Shown here one piece after another: positions 1 to 12,700 of a stretch of DNA of 64,000 nt (positions are counted from its first letter, which is position 1; each line of letters starts with the position of its first letter). Source of the DNA: Cryptomeria japonica (taxonomy: Eukaryota > Streptophyta > Pinopsida > Cupressales > Cupressaceae); assembly GCF_030272615.1 (NCBI RefSeq), contig NC_081406.1:473133900-473197899 (forward strand), written 5' to 3'. The notes under the pieces were generated by a model. The model did not search any database and was not told the origin of the DNA. It saw only the letters and a list, made by a program, of their open reading frames with translations. A program made the position numbers and the translations under genes.

Positions 1-760
1 GATGCCCCAGTGGGAGAGGGTGCAGAGGCCGCAGTTGGCAAGAGAGAGGAGGCTGCAGTTGGAGAGGGAGAGGCTATGCCCATGGATATTCCTAAGACAT
101 AGGTAGGGGAGAGGGGAGGACCGTCACAGGCTGATTTTGACCAATTATAGCAGGAGTGGGATAGCTATCGGGTGAGGCTTCATTCAGTGGAGGATGAGTT
201 GTAGGTAGAGAGGGCTCGAGGGGAGAGCCTGGAGGCAGAGGTGGGGTGGGTGACATAGGAGATATATGATCTAACAGAGAGTCTGCATGTTGCCAGGACA
301 AAAGTGGATGCCTTGAGGGCAGAGGGGGAGGAGGCAGAGAGGATGTTGGAGGAGGCCTGGACAAGTACAACTATAGAAGGGCTACAAGATGTCATTCGGC
401 GGCAGGATGCTAATTTAGAGGGATTATAGGCCAGAGTGCAGAGGGCGGAGGCAGATGTGGTATGGCTACAGGGGAGAGGGATGCAGCCTGCCAGGCATTG
501 GTTCCTGTGGGATTGGAACATATATTTTCTGATAGTCTGCAGCAGCGAGAGAGAGCAGATAGATTAGCCCAAGAGACACAGTATTACAGGGGGTTATATC
601 ATAGAGTGGTGCCTCCAGGACAGAGAGCAGCCTCATATACTGAGAGTGTATGGTCTCACAGGACCCATAGTCAGTGGCCGAGTCAGAGCCAGCAAACAGG
701 GGGATCAGTGGGTTTTTGGCCACCAGTAGGGGGTACAGGAGGATCATGAGGGGGAGGTAC
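1..760 (+). pseudogene. 3' part of a decayed coiled-coil reading frame, family unknown
   Basis: I do not recognise a family. The frame is rich in Glu, Arg, Ala and Leu with heptad-like spacing, for example around 280-410 (segments such as ESLHVARTKVDALRAEGEE), typical of a long coiled coil. It continues after a shift near 440-465 into a Gln/Ser/Gly-rich tail ending about 749. At least five in-frame TAG codons interrupt it (near 100, 147, 204, 257 and 427), each where CAG would fit the Gln-rich context. The 5' part lies outside the window. It could be an extra ORF of a retroelement or a host gene fragment; the company it keeps favours a retroelement. No start is visible. Confidence 0.45.
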
Positions 761-1560
761 AGTAGAGGGGGTTGGTACAGTAAAGGGGGGTGGTGAGATA
801 GGAGGGGTGGGATAGCTCCTTGTATTGCTTGTGTATTAAATTATAACCCTTCAGGGTGATCATTATATGATGACAGACACATTTACCTCTTTATATATAT
901 ATACATGATTTGATTGGTGGGAGATGATGTGTAGCATTTATTGTGATGGATTATTTTTGTTTTTCTTATGATTTCATATATGGATGCAATCATGGATGTG
1001 CTATGGTGACCTATTTTGTGATGCAGAGTGGATGCTTATATATGTATGTTTATGATGTGTTGCTGACATAGTTTTTGGATGTAGGATGAGTGATTTTTTA
1101 TGCTTTATGTATGAATACACATGTGTGAGTGATTTATGATGCAATCTAAATGTAATTCTATATGGATGAGTGTATCTTTTATTTATGTGATGCAATCTTA
1201 TATGGTAAATGTTTTGTGGAAAATATGACTGTCTAAGAAATGCACTCTATATGATGTGAATGAATTAATAAAAAGGAGGAATATGCCAATAATAACACAA
1301 TGATCTTAGATAGAAGAATATGGAATAGATGGGAAGTGGGGGAAATTGAGAACACCATGGGATTATTGAGTTTAGGATTTGATGGAATGATTGTGAGATT
1401 TTGTGCACAACAAATGTGGAGAGCCAACCTAGTTTGATATTGCCCTAAGTGACTTGTACCACTGATTATAGAAATTTGGGTGCCATGAGAAATCCAAGGC
1501 GTGGACTGACTCTTTAGACAAACGGGAATTTCTTGCACACAACAATGCAAGTGTTGAGAA
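761..1560. other. Non-coding AT-rich stretch
   Basis: Follows the coiled-coil frame and looks like a 3' untranslated or intergenic region: a G-rich part near 750-810, then T/A-rich DNA with a short TA run near 892-905 and loosely repeated TATGGATG-type words at 980-1200. Short open frames here have no recognisable motif. I could not find the missing 3' LTR of the Gypsy element here. Confidence 0.4.
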
Positions 1561-2153
1561 ACACTAATACACAGTTGTTGGTTCGTGTAAGGAAACCCTC
1601 AAACACACCGATACCTCTTGTACACAAGAAGGTAAGTGTTGATAAACAATAGTACCAGATCATCGGTTTATACAAGAGAGATCCAAAACATGCCCTTCTA
1701 TGAAAATATGCCCCAGTATGCGCCTATTGTAACATACTTGGATATGGTAAACCCAGGCAATCATAGATAGTTGCAATCTTAGGGAAAAAGATGCAAGTCT
1801 AAATGAAAATATCCAACAAAATCTAACCAGTCAATTCTTCCATGACCGAATGATACCTCTTGCCAAGAGTAGGACTAGGATGGGGGATTAGGTTGCCAGG
1901 CGAGGGAAGGAATCATCCCTAGGTCAAAGTCAACTTGTGGATTTAGGCAAGTGATTTTTATGGTTTTGGAAAGTGACCTGCGGACTTGGGATTGTTTCTT
2001 AAGACTTCTTGAAGCTTATAGACAGGCATAGAAGCTCAGTTTAATGGGGCATTACTTGTTCATGATTAAGCGAGGACTCATCATCATACGCGTGTTTTAT
2101 TAGGAGGTAGAAGAGAAGGAATGTTGCAAATGGGAGGACTGGATGGGGGGGAT
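1561..2153 (-). other. Probable displaced 3' non-coding tail of the Gypsy element
   Basis: The bases GGGAT at 2149-2153 are repeated at 16156-16160, on the far side of the composite element, so 2153 and 16156 were adjacent before that insertion. Since Gypsy pol ends at 16341 on the minus strand, this stretch should be its 3' non-coding tail. No protein motif is visible. The polypurine tract and 3' LTR could not be identified, so the left limit is arbitrary. Confidence 0.45.
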
Positions 2154-3281
2154 TGATGAATACTAAGAGGGGGGGTGAATTAGTATGCCAAAAATCTCTG
2201 TACTTAAACCTTTGTTAGACTAACAGTAAAATGGTAAAATAGTTTAGCAAACAAACCGGTTAGCACATATGCAAACCAAATAGCAAATAACGCATTCACA
2301 CATAGAAGCACAAACACCATAACACAAGAGATTTTGACATGGAAATCCAAATGGGAAAAACCATGGTGAGATGGAACTCACAACTAACTATCTGCAGAAT
2401 ACGAACCAAACCAGTTAAGGTCATAAAATGTTCTTTACCAGAACATATCCTATTAGGAATCTCAGTCTCTGTTAGGAGATAAGTCCGATTAAAGACTACC
2501 TTGCTAAAGGATTTTAGATCCACAGATGTGAACCACCTTGTTACAAGATTTACAAAAGGCTTTTGGGCCTACCCTGTTAAGGGCTATAGACTTGTCGAAG
2601 ATGTGAGTAATCAACAAGTGAGTGATTTAGCTAATAGCACAAATTGCTTGATTAGATCCTTGATAGCTCGTTCCTAATGCATTACAACATTACTTCAGTC
2701 TTCTACGCATTCATACTCTCTCTAACTCCTCAACCACCTTAAACCCTAGCAACAACATCAACAACCTAAAACCCTAGACATGATGTCCTTATAAAGGAAT
2801 CTGATTTCATGTCGGTCCAATAGGATTACAATACAATTTCCTAGGTTCAATGCATCTAGATATATTTTGTAACATGACACAAAAAGCACCGTTAAAGTGT
2901 TGGCACCATCAAACAATCAGTGGATGGTAACTCATCACAAAATGTTGGTTGGTAACTCATCACAGAGTATTACCAGTTCATAAAAAATACCGGTTTAAGA
3001 AAAATACAGGTTGCCAGTTTGACAAAATGAAGACTGGGAAATATGTGTTCTACCGCTTTGATCCTTCATACCACTTGACATCCTCGAACCGCTTGGGGTC
3101 AACATACTACTTCAGATCGGTAATCACTTTTTGCAAAACACCAATAGTCTAAGGACTATAATGCATCATACCGGTTGGAACAAGTACCGGTTGAGCTTTA
3201 AATAATACATACAAAAGTGATCTCAATGCAAGTGTGTGTCCATCAATGACAATCACAACATAATCATCAAAAATGCCAACA
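2154..3281 (-). repeat. LTR A of the composite (outer, 3' LTR)
   Basis: Starts TGATGAATAC and ends AAATGCCAACA on the plus strand, giving TG...CA ends. Near its left end, arms ATACTAA (2160-2166) and TTAGTAT (2180-2186) enclose a G-rich loop. It shares two segments with LTR C that LTR B has lost. Confidence 0.9.
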
Positions 3282-3297
3282 ATCTCCCCCTTTGGCA
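3282..3297 (-). promoter_or_regulatory. Polypurine tract, internal region 1
   Basis: Plus strand reads ATCTCCCCCTTTGGCA directly after the LTR end, so the sense strand has TGCCAAAGGGGGAGAT next to the LTR: the plus-strand primer of an LTR retrotransposon. The same tract occurs at 9729, 36821, 40558 and 49720. Confidence 0.85.
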
Positions 3298-3539
3298 TTG
3301 ATGGCAACACTTAGGAAATTTTGACATCTAAATGTTTTACAACAAAAATATGTCATAATCAAAATTACTCCCCCTAAGCATATACACTATCCCTTTTGCA
3401 GAAAATGCAATGTATACTATAGAAATAACATGAAAGTATACATCAAAACATTCAAAATTTATACTTCTCCCCGTTTGCCAACAATGACACAAAATAATAT
3501 TACATACTAACCCCAGTTTCATTTAAATAATAAGTGTTT

Positions 3540-6500
3540 ATGAAAGTAAAGAATAAAACTTGTCAAAAACTGATTTGAAGTCCTGCAAAAATTGTTTCAT
3601 AGATAAGGACCAAGACTCAAGTAGGGAGGTTGCCACTTCTTTCTCTGTCTGCATCTGGGAGACATGTTCTTCAATGGCATCTAGTGTGCTCATCTCTTGA
3701 GTCACCGTTAAGGCATCCAGATTTAAATAACATTTTTTAAGTATCTGCAGGTGTGGGAGTAGAACCAGTTGGAGTTCCTACAAATCTCAAGTCCGGTTGC
3801 TTATTTCCAACTCTATTTTGGCAAACTGGATGTGAAACCAGTGAATGGTTTGCCCATAAGTTGAAAAAGAGTCATACGGTAGCTTGAAGGTGCTCATATA
3901 TAACTGCAAGTCAGTGTGTAGCTTCTACTTCAATACAAGCACATCATCATAGAAGAGATGGGGTTGGCAAATATTTATTAGTAGTAGATTTCCCTCATCC
4001 AAAGCATTCCTTATATCCTTCTATAGTTTTTGCAGTTCAAATCAGAGCTCATTAAGCTTCTTCACTAGGGCAATGTTGAGAGCCTTTTGAAGCTCTTTCT
4101 TGGCATTTGCCTTTGCTACCTCCTCTAAGCTTTGCACTTGATCATCCACTACTATGCATAGGAGCTTCAATTGGGCCAATGATGAGTCAGTACGGGGGAG
4201 GTTTGTGTTGGGTAACAAACAGGTAAGAGTGTCCACCGCAGCTTGGATCACAACCTCCTCCTTCTTCCTCCTTAACACCTCAAGGCATTCTTGAGCAACC
4301 TTAATGCTCTGTAGCAGCTCCATTTCACTTGTAGACTGGAGGTCAATAGGACTGGTGAGGTCATCTGGTTTGGCTTGACTACCAGTTGCCTTTGGAGTCT
4401 CCATCTGCGTGCTCTTTGCCGCTTCTGCTTCCTTGTCTTCCTCTGCCTTCTTCTTCTCTACTTCTTTTCTATTTTCCTCTTCCTTAGCCTCCTCTGCCTT
4501 CTTCTTCTTTGCTTCCTCCCTCTTCTCCTCTACCGTATTTTCCTCTTCCTTCTTCTTTTCTGCTTCCTTTCGCTTCTCCTCTTCCTTTCTCTTCTTCTCT
4601 TCTTCTTTTCTCTTTTCTTCATGTTTCCATTTCTCCTCATCTTCTTCCTTCTTCTTCTTGTCCTCTTCCTTTTTCTTCTTCTCATCTTCATCCTTCTTCT
4701 TCTTCTCCTCTTCATCCTTCTTCTTCTTCTCCTCTTCCTTCTTCTTCTTCTCCTCTTCATCCTTCTTCTTTTCCTCTCCTACTTTCTTCTTCTCTGCTTG
4801 CTTCTTTGCTTCCTCCTTTTTGTCCTCAGTTTACTTTGTCTTATCTACCTGTTTTGCCTGCTTCTCCTATCCTATTTCTTCCGATGGTATACCCTAAGCA
4901 ACATCCTCTCCATCTAGAGCATCAACATCAATAGTGTGTATGGGTTCAGTAACCGGGTTTCCTTCATCATCAAACACTTCATTCGATTTCGTTATTATCG
5001 GTTCTTGCTCAGCCTTCTTGCTAGCTTGAAGCCCTTTATGCATATGAACCGTTGTTTTCATATGCAGATGAGTGTCTTTTTCAACATCATCAATTCTTCC
5101 TTCCAACAACCAGAGTCTTCTTCTTCTAGTGAAGAAGAATCCTTTATTTTTGTTGATGACATCAAATAACTCTAAATTGGACAGGTCAGGATAGTATTGA
5201 GCAAAAACTTTCTCCCTGATTTCCTATTCTTTCTCTATGGAAATGCACCATTTATTGTCTAAGGACTTATACAAAGAATCCAGTGTCTCAAATCTAATTT
5301 CTGAAGGCGACCAGTCATTAACACATAAATACTGAATGACTTCTTTTTCAACTGCTTCCTTTTCATCATCATTAAAGTCATCAAAACAATCAATCAAATC
5401 GTTCAACACTTTTCTCCTAATATTTTTTATGGTTCTTTGACAATGTGTCAAAGGTTTGTAGGAGGAAATATCAATATTTACTGGTGCAGACAATGTTGGT
5501 TCATTCTTTGTCTTTTTCCTTGCTTGTCTTGTCTTCTTAGGTTTTTCCTTAGACACGGTTTCTTCTGAGTCCAGTGAGTTATTCCTTGTCTTTCTTTTTC
5601 TCTCAAAGACTTTGGCAGGTGCCGCTACCGGTTTCTTCTTCACAGGTGACCGCTTGGTCACTTTGGGACTGGTTGCAGTTACCAGTGCTGATGTCGAAGG
5701 CATTGCCTTTCCTTTCTTTTCAGGAGATTCTATAGTTGGTGCTACCCTTTCCAGATAGGTGCCGGTTCTCTTTGCCTTGGGATCTAGGGGTTAGGCAATT
5801 AGGGTAGAGGCATACCCATCCAGCATATCATACATCACCTCATAGCCCATAGGCTCCACTTCTCCCTATCTAGGCTCAATGGCCTCCATTATGCATTGAT
5901 CCACATTGATAATAAAGTAGATATCATCTTCATACTTCTTGACAATATCACTAGATATCCTCATCCTTAGGCTCATCTTGCTTCTAAACTCATTGAAGTA
6001 CTTGTTCAGAACATCAGGGTAACTGGTTCCAACTGCTTGCAGGCTTTCTTTGATCTACTTGGTAACCGGTTGGTCCGCAGACCACTGAATATCTCCTACT
6101 CTGGGAAAGTAACTTTGGAAGTAGAAAAATAGTCCTACTAGAATTTGTCCAAACTTGAATTTTAATGCATTATCCTATTTGATTGATTTAAGGTTCAATG
6201 GGAGTTGCCTTTGCATACCGGTGCAGAGGTCAAATGATGCATCTTCCTTGATCATCTGGTAAGTGGCATTTACTACTGCAGCAGATACAAAATTAATTCT
6301 GCTGGTAGAGAATGTGTGGTATCTAATCACCATGCACGCATAATTCACAAGGTCATCCTTAATGGAATTAACAGTCATTCCTTGTGAATCGCTCACTGAA
6401 CTAGTGAGCTTGGACATTTCTATCTTGCTGACCTTCCTAAGGGCTAGCACTTCCCTTGTATTGCAGAAACTGATGAGGGCATGAATAGCTTGTGGAGTGA

Positions 6501-6852
6501 TATCATGCGTTCTTTCCAAGTACATCTTGTCACCATGAACTCTGCTTAGAATGATTCTAATGTGGTCATCTAAGAAATCCTCTAGGAAGTAAACCGCATT
6601 GTGAAGTTTCTTCTTCTTCAAAATGCTATACTCCAGTTTGATCTTTTTATCTTTCCCACAAAATAGACCTAGCTGCGAATGGATCACAAGAGACCCTAGG
6701 TCTTTGATTTTGAATTCTATATAATCTGAAATCCCTTCTTCTAAAATAACCCCAGCCGGTACTTGTGACAAAGCATTATATTTTGATATTCTTTGAATGA
6801 AATCCATAGAATCGACAGTTGCACTAGAACTATCATGAGATGTGGAAGCCAT
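3540..6852 (-). pseudogene. ORF2 of the non-autonomous element, copy 1 (unknown function)
   Basis: One minus-strand frame runs from an ATG at 6852 (MASTSHDSS) to about 3540, roughly 1,100 codons, broken only by stop codons (for example at 6175, 5224 and 4042). Order of parts: a globular N-terminal region of about 225 residues (6852-6175); a linker; a basic segment with KKTRQARKKTKNE (5500-5560); an acidic helical segment with DDFNDDEKEAVEKE (5340-5400); a Glu/Lys-rich single-helix-like stretch (about 4480-4850); and a helical C-terminal part (4404-3540). The stop at 5224-5226 is a TAG where copy 2 has CAG. It aligns with the ORF2 at 46334-49500. No known enzyme motif is seen. It occupies the place of pol. 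Confidence 0.7.
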
Positions 6853-7298
6853 GATTAAAATTGAAAACTCGAGAAATACCTTTCAGAAATCGTGAATTTA
6901 GGGCTTTTAGTTTCTACTTCACCTCACACTCTGTCGGTTGCAGAATCACCCCTTTGCTTTCTTCTCCTGACCATTTGCAATTTTCTTTTGAATCTCCTTC
7001 AAGGTTTCCAACTTTCTCTGAATCACAGCACAAATCACTTTATCGTCGCTCTGCACTTGAAAACCTTCTTTGCTTCGAAAAATGGTAGTGAGAAATGATT
7101 TGAAAAATTCCTTTTAAGCATATTCGTCACCAACTGTAATTAATGTTTTGCCATTAGAGCGTAAACCCTAATTTGCCTTTTACCATTTCTGGTCTTCTAC
7201 CAAATGATAGGTATCACATACTAGTTAAGGTCTTTTACCATTGTAAACCGGGGGTTTGAAACATTTTGTCATTTTCTCCTCCTAAGCTTTTCTGATGC
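6853..7298 (-). other. Spacer between gag and ORF2, copy 1
   Basis: About 450 bp without a supported frame; it holds the leader of ORF2. The near-identical spacer of copy 2 is at 13254-13700. Short open frames here are not conserved in kind between families. Confidence 0.5.
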
Positions 7299-8575
7299 TT
7301 AGTTTGTCGGTTCCGTTATTTCCACACTAGGTGTAGAAACCGGTTCTTCTTGTAACACCGTTGGTTTCTTCTTCCAGGTTTTGTTCATATCTGCTTGAGC
7401 AGTGTCAATATCAATCTTTCCTTCCAGAGTGACTGGTATGTCATCCGATATGTTCTTTCTTGATATGCAGAATCTAGCAATGTGACCCAGTTTATTGCAA
7501 TGATAGCAGACCATTCCAGGTGCTCTCCAAGGTCCATTATTCATGTTGTCGTTCTTCCTCCTGCAAGTTGCAGCAGTGTGACCATGACCATGACAGACCA
7601 TACAGTTTTCTCTCCATCCGGTTGTCGCTTGATAGCCACCACTTCTTGACTAATGATTGAAGGCATTAAATTGGTTGTGATTCTGGTTCACAAAAGGTTC
7701 ATGACCAACTCCTTGGGTCCTCTAAGGATATCTTCTAGTGTTGTTCATAACAGACCTCCATTCAGATGCTCTATGCCCAAACTTGTTGCATGCATAATAG
7801 TTACCATTGAATTTATAGGCTCTAGGCTTGTCATTTAGAAAATAAGGAAATTATTGTAAGCCTTACTCCTACACACATTTGCAGTATGTCCTTCTTTCAG
7901 ATAGTTAAAGCAAATATGTTTAAACTTTTTCTTACCTTTATCCTTTGATGTCGGTTGATTCTTTGATGTTCCAGAATTTGTACTAGAGGTCTCACCTTCC
8001 TCATTACCTGAATAACCAAGTCCATCAGTATTCTTGACAGGTTTGGCAGATTCAAGCTTTTTCTCTAGCTTGACAGTACTCTTGTTGAACTTAGCAAGTA
8101 TTTCCTTTGACTCAGAGAGTTCTTTGGAAATAGCAGCATTTGTTTCCATCAGGTTTTCATTCTCAGAGATGGCAATGTTTAGTTCTCCTTGCATGTCTTC
8201 CTTTTCCACTTTGCTCACATGGAGCTGAGCAGTTAGGGCACTAATCTCTTGCTTCAGCTTGGATTTTTCATGATCTTTGTCTTTGACCAGATCTTTAGCT
8301 TTCCTCCGGTTCTCAAGCTTTTGACACATTCGGATAGTCGGTCCTTCCAATTCTTTTCTCAGGTTGGAATTGGATTCATTCAGCTTTTCTACTTCTTGAA
8401 TCAGGGCTTCCATGTCCGCTTCATCAGAAGAACTATTTTTAGATATCTCCATCAACTTTTTAGCATGTTCTCTCTTTTTTGCATGAGAGGCCTTATATTT
8501 TACCATAAGATCATCATAGGCTTGCTCAAATTGAGTGAGCCGATGAGTAAGTTCCCTCAATGTGTATTCCCCCAT
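7299..8575 (-). pseudogene. gag-like protein of the non-autonomous element, copy 1
   Basis: Read from the ATG at 8575 (MGEYTLREL), a few codons after the primer site, although the frame stays open further upstream. Residues 1-190 are a coiled coil (EALIQEVEKLNESNSNLRKE, KSKLKQEISALTAQ). They are followed by a Lys-rich segment and four CCHC-type zinc knuckles: CFNYLKEGHTANVC (second Cys changed to Tyr); one starting YACNKFGH near 7780, whose last Cys position looks lost; the CMVCHGHGHTAATC type near 7570-7610; and CYHCNKLGHIARFC (about 7480-7520). A tail of about 50 residues follows. A TAG near 7720 breaks the frame. Such a protein would package the element RNA. No protease or polymerase follows. 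Confidence 0.75.
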
Positions 8576-8610
8576 ATCTCTTTCCAAGTGGTTAAACTTA
8601 CAGAAAGGTT

Positions 8611-8625
8611 GGCTCTGATACCAAT
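8611..8625 (-). promoter_or_regulatory. Primer-binding site (initiator Met tRNA), internal region 1
   Basis: Plus strand GGCTCTGATACCAAT, next to LTR B; the sense strand contains TGGTATCAGAGCC, the usual plant site complementary to the 3' end of initiator tRNA-Met. Confidence 0.88.
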
Positions 8626-9728
8626 TGATGAATACTAAGATTGGGGGGGGAAATTAGTATGCCAAAAATCTTTGTACTTAAACAGTTTGCTAGACTAACA
8701 GTAAACCAGTAAAACAATTTAGCAGACAAACCAGTTAGCACATATGCAAACCAAATAGAAAATAACGCAATCACCCACAAAAGCACAAACAGCATAACAC
8801 AAGAGATTTTGACATGGAAACCCAAATGGGAAAAACCACGGTGAGATGGAACTCACAAGTAAATATCTGCAAAATCGGAACCAGACCAGTTAAGGTCAGA
8901 CCGGATAAGGTCATACAATGTTCTTTACAAGAACAGATCCTGTTAGGAATCTCAATCTCTATTAGGAGATAAGTCTGATTAAATACTACCTTGCTAGAGG
9001 ATTTTAGGTCCACAGATGTGAACCACCTTGTTAGAGGATTTACAAAAGGTTTTTGGGCCTAATTGGTTAAGGGCTACAGACTTCTTGAAGATGTGAGTAA
9101 TCAACAAGTGAGTGATCTAGCTAATAGCACAGATTGCTTGGTTAGATCCTTCATAGCTTGTTCCTAATGCATTCCAGTATTACTTTAGTCTTCTACACAT
9201 TCATACTCTCTCTAACTCCTCAACCACCTTAAACCCTAGCAACAACATCAACAACCTAAAACCCTAGATATGATGTCCTTATAAAGGAATCTGATTTCAT
9301 GTTGGTCCAATAGGATTACAATACAATTTCCTAGGTTCACAACACAAAAAGCATCCTTAAAGTGTCAGCATCGTCAAACAATTGGTGGATGGTAACTCAT
9401 CACAAAATGTCGGTTGGTAACTCATCACAGAGTATTACCGGTTCATACAAAATACCAGTTTAAGCAAAATACCGGTTGCCAGTTTGACAAAATGAAGACT
9501 GGGAAATATGTGTTTGGTGGCTTTGATCCTTCGTACCACTTGGGGTCAACATACCACTTCAGATCGGTAATCACTTTCTGCAAAACACCAATAGTCTAAG
9601 GACTATAATGCATCATACCGGTTGGAACAAGTACCAGTTGAGCTTTAACTAATACATACAAAAGTGATCTCAATGCAAGTGTGTGTCCATCAATGACAAT
9701 CACAACACAATCATCAAAAATGCCAACA
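8626..9728 (-). repeat. LTR B, the shared middle LTR of the composite
   Basis: Serves as 5' LTR of internal region 1 and 3' LTR of internal region 2: it is bordered by a primer site on the left (8611-8625) and a polypurine tract on the right (9729-9744). Compared with LTRs A and C it lacks about 27 bp near 9340 and 18 bp near 9540; the second loss lies between two CTTG words, as expected for slippage. It has no flanking duplication. Confidence 0.9.
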
Positions 9729-9744
9729 ATCTCCCCCTTTGGCA
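9729..9744 (-). promoter_or_regulatory. Polypurine tract, internal region 2
   Basis: Same tract as at 3282, next to LTR B: plus strand ATCTCCCCCTTTGGCA. It marks the 3' end of the second internal region on the minus strand. Confidence 0.85.
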
Positions 9745-9783
9745 TTGACTGCAACACTTAGGAAATTTTGACATCTAAGTGTT

Positions 9784-12700
9784 TTACAACAAAAATATGT
9801 CATAATCAAAATTACTCCCCCTAAGCATATACACTATTCCTTTTGCAGAAAATGCAATGTATACTATAGAAATAACATGAAAGTATACATCAAAACATTC
9901 AAAATTTATACTTCTCCCCCTTTGCCAACAATGACAAAAAATAATATTATAGACTAACCCCTGTTTCATTAAAATAATAAGTGTTAATGACAGTACAGAA
10001 TAAAACTTGTCAAAAACTGATTTGAAGTCCTGCAAAAATTGTTTCATAGATAAGGACTAGGACTCAAATAGGGAGGTTGCCACTTCTTTCTCTGTCTGCA
10101 TCTGGGAGACCTATTCTTCCATGGCATCTAGTGTGCTCATCTCTTGAGTCACTATTAAGGCATCCAGATTTAAATAACATTTCTGAAGTATCTACAAGCG
10201 TGGGAGTAGAACCAATTGGAGTTCCTACAAATCTTGAGTCCGGTTGCTTATTTCCAACTCTATTTTGGTAGACTAGATGTGAAACCGGTGGACGGTTTGC
10301 CCATAAGTTGTAAAAGAGTCATACGGCAACTTCAAGGTGCTCATATGTAACTTCAAGTTAGTTTGTAGCTTCTGCTTCTGTACAAGCAAATCATCATAGA
10401 AGAGATGGGGCTGGAAAATCTTACATAGTAGTAGATTTCCCTCATCTAGAGCATTCCTTATATCCTTCTATAGTTTTTACAGTTCAAACTAGAGCTCATT
10501 AAGCTTCTTCACTAGGGAAATGTTGAGAGCCTTTTGAAGCTCTTTCTTGGCATTTGCCTCTGCTACCTCCTCTAAGCTCTGCACTTGATCATCCACTACT
10601 ATGCATAGGAGCTTCAATTGGGCCAATGATGAGTCAGTACTGGGGAGGTTTGTGTCGGGTAACAAATCGGTAAGAGTTTCCACTACAGCTTCGATCACAT
10701 CTTCCTCCTTCTTCCTCCTTAACACCTCAAGGTGTTCTTGAGCAATCTTAATGCTCTATAGTAGCCCCATTTTTCTTGCAGACTGGAGGTCAATAGGACT
10801 AGTGAGGTCAATCGGTTTGGCTTGACTACCGATTGCCTTTGGAGTCTCCATCTGCATGCTCGTTGCCGCTTATGCTTCCTTGTCTTCCTCTGCCTTCTTC
10901 TTCTCTGCTTCTTTTAACTTTTCCTCTTCCTTATCCTCCTCCGCCTTCTTCTTCTCTGCTTCCTTCCTCTTCTCCTCTACCTTATTTTCCTCTTCCTTCT
11001 TCTTTCTTGCTTCCTTTCACTTCTCCTCTTCCTTTCTCTTCTTGTCTTCTTCTTTTCTCTTTTCTTCCTATTTTCATTTCTCCTCATCTTCTTCCTTCTT
11101 CTTCTTGTCCTGTTCCTTTTTCTTCTTCTCCTCTTCATCCTTATTCTTCTTCTCCTCTTCATCCTTCTTCTTTTCCTCTCCTGCTTTCTTCTTCTCTGCT
11201 TGCTTCTTTGCTTCCTCCTTTTTGTCCTCAGTTTCCTTTTGCTTATCTACCTATTATGTCTACTTCTCCTGTCCTGTTTCTTCCGATGGTATACGCTGAG
11301 CAACATCCTCTCCATCTAGAGCATCGACATCAATAGTGTCTATGGGTTCAATAACCGGGTTTCCTTCATCATCAAACACTTCATCCGGTTTTGTTATTTT
11401 TGGTTCTTGCTCAGCCTTCTTGCTAGCTTGAAGCACTTTATGCGTATGAACCATTGTTGTCATATTCAGATGAGTGTCTTTTTTGACATGATCAATTCTT
11501 CCTTCCAACAACCAGAGTCTTCTTCTTCTGGTGAAGAAGAGTCCTTTATTTTTGTTGATGACATCAAATAACTCTAAATTGGAAAGGTCGAGAAAGTATT
11601 AAGCAAAAACTTTCCCCCTGATTTCCTGTTCTTTCTCAATGGCAATGCGCCATTTATTGTCTAAGTACTTATACAAAGAATCTGGTGTCTTAGATCTAAT
11701 TTCTGAAGGTGACCGGTCATTAACACATAAATACTGAATAATTTTTTTTTCAACTACTTCCTTTTCATCATCATTAAAGTCATCAAAACAATCAATCAAA
11801 TTGTTCAGCACTTTTCTCCTAATATTTTTATGGTTCTTTGACAATGTGTCAAAGGTTTGTAGGAGGAAATATCAATATTTACTGGTGCAGACGATGCCGG
11901 TTCATTCTTTGTCTTTTTCCTTGCTTGTCTTGTCTTCTTAGGTTTTTCCTCAGACATACTTTCTTCTAAGTCCGGTGAGTTATTCCTTGTCTTCCTCTTT
12001 CTCTTGAATACTTTGGAAGGTGTCACTACCGGTTTCTTCTTCGCAGGTGATCACTTGGTCACTTTGGGACTGGCTGCAGTTACTGGTGCTGATGCTGAAG
12101 GCACTGCCTTTCCCTTCTTTTCAGGAGATTCTAAAAATGGTGCTACCCTTTCCAGATAGGTGTTTGTTCCCTTTGCCTTGGGATCTAGGGATGAAGCAAT
12201 TAGGGTAGAGGCATACTCGTCCAGCATATCATACATCACCTCATAGCCTATAAGCTCCACTTCTTCCTATCTGGGCTCAACGGCCTCCATTATGCATTGA
12301 TCCACATTGATGATAAAGCAGATATCATCTTCATACTTATTGACAATGTCATTGGATATCTTCATCCTTAGGCTCATCTTTCTTCTGAAATCATCAAAGT
12401 ACTTGTTCAGAACATCAAGGTAACCGGTTCCAACTGCTTGCAGGCTTTCTTTGATCTGCTTGGTAACCTGTTGGTACGCAGACCATTGAATATCTCCCAG
12501 TCCGGGAAAGTACCCATGGAAGTAGAAAAATAGTCCTACTACAAGTTGTCCAAACTTGAATTTTATTGCATTATCTTATTTGATTGATTTAAGGTTCAAC
12601 AGGAGTTGCCTTTGCACACCAGTACAGAGGTCAAATGATGCATCTTCTTTGATCATCTGGTAAGCGGCATTTATTGCTGCAACAAATATAGAATTAATTC

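Noticed and set aside
1233-1550. 105-codon minus-strand open frame
   Set aside because: No motif, low-complexity composition, in a region best read as non-coding.
4375-4917. Open plus-strand frames of up to 180 codons rich in Leu, Phe and Ser
   Set aside because: They are the complement of the Glu/Lys-rich part of ORF2 on the minus strand; the same happens at 10833-11336.
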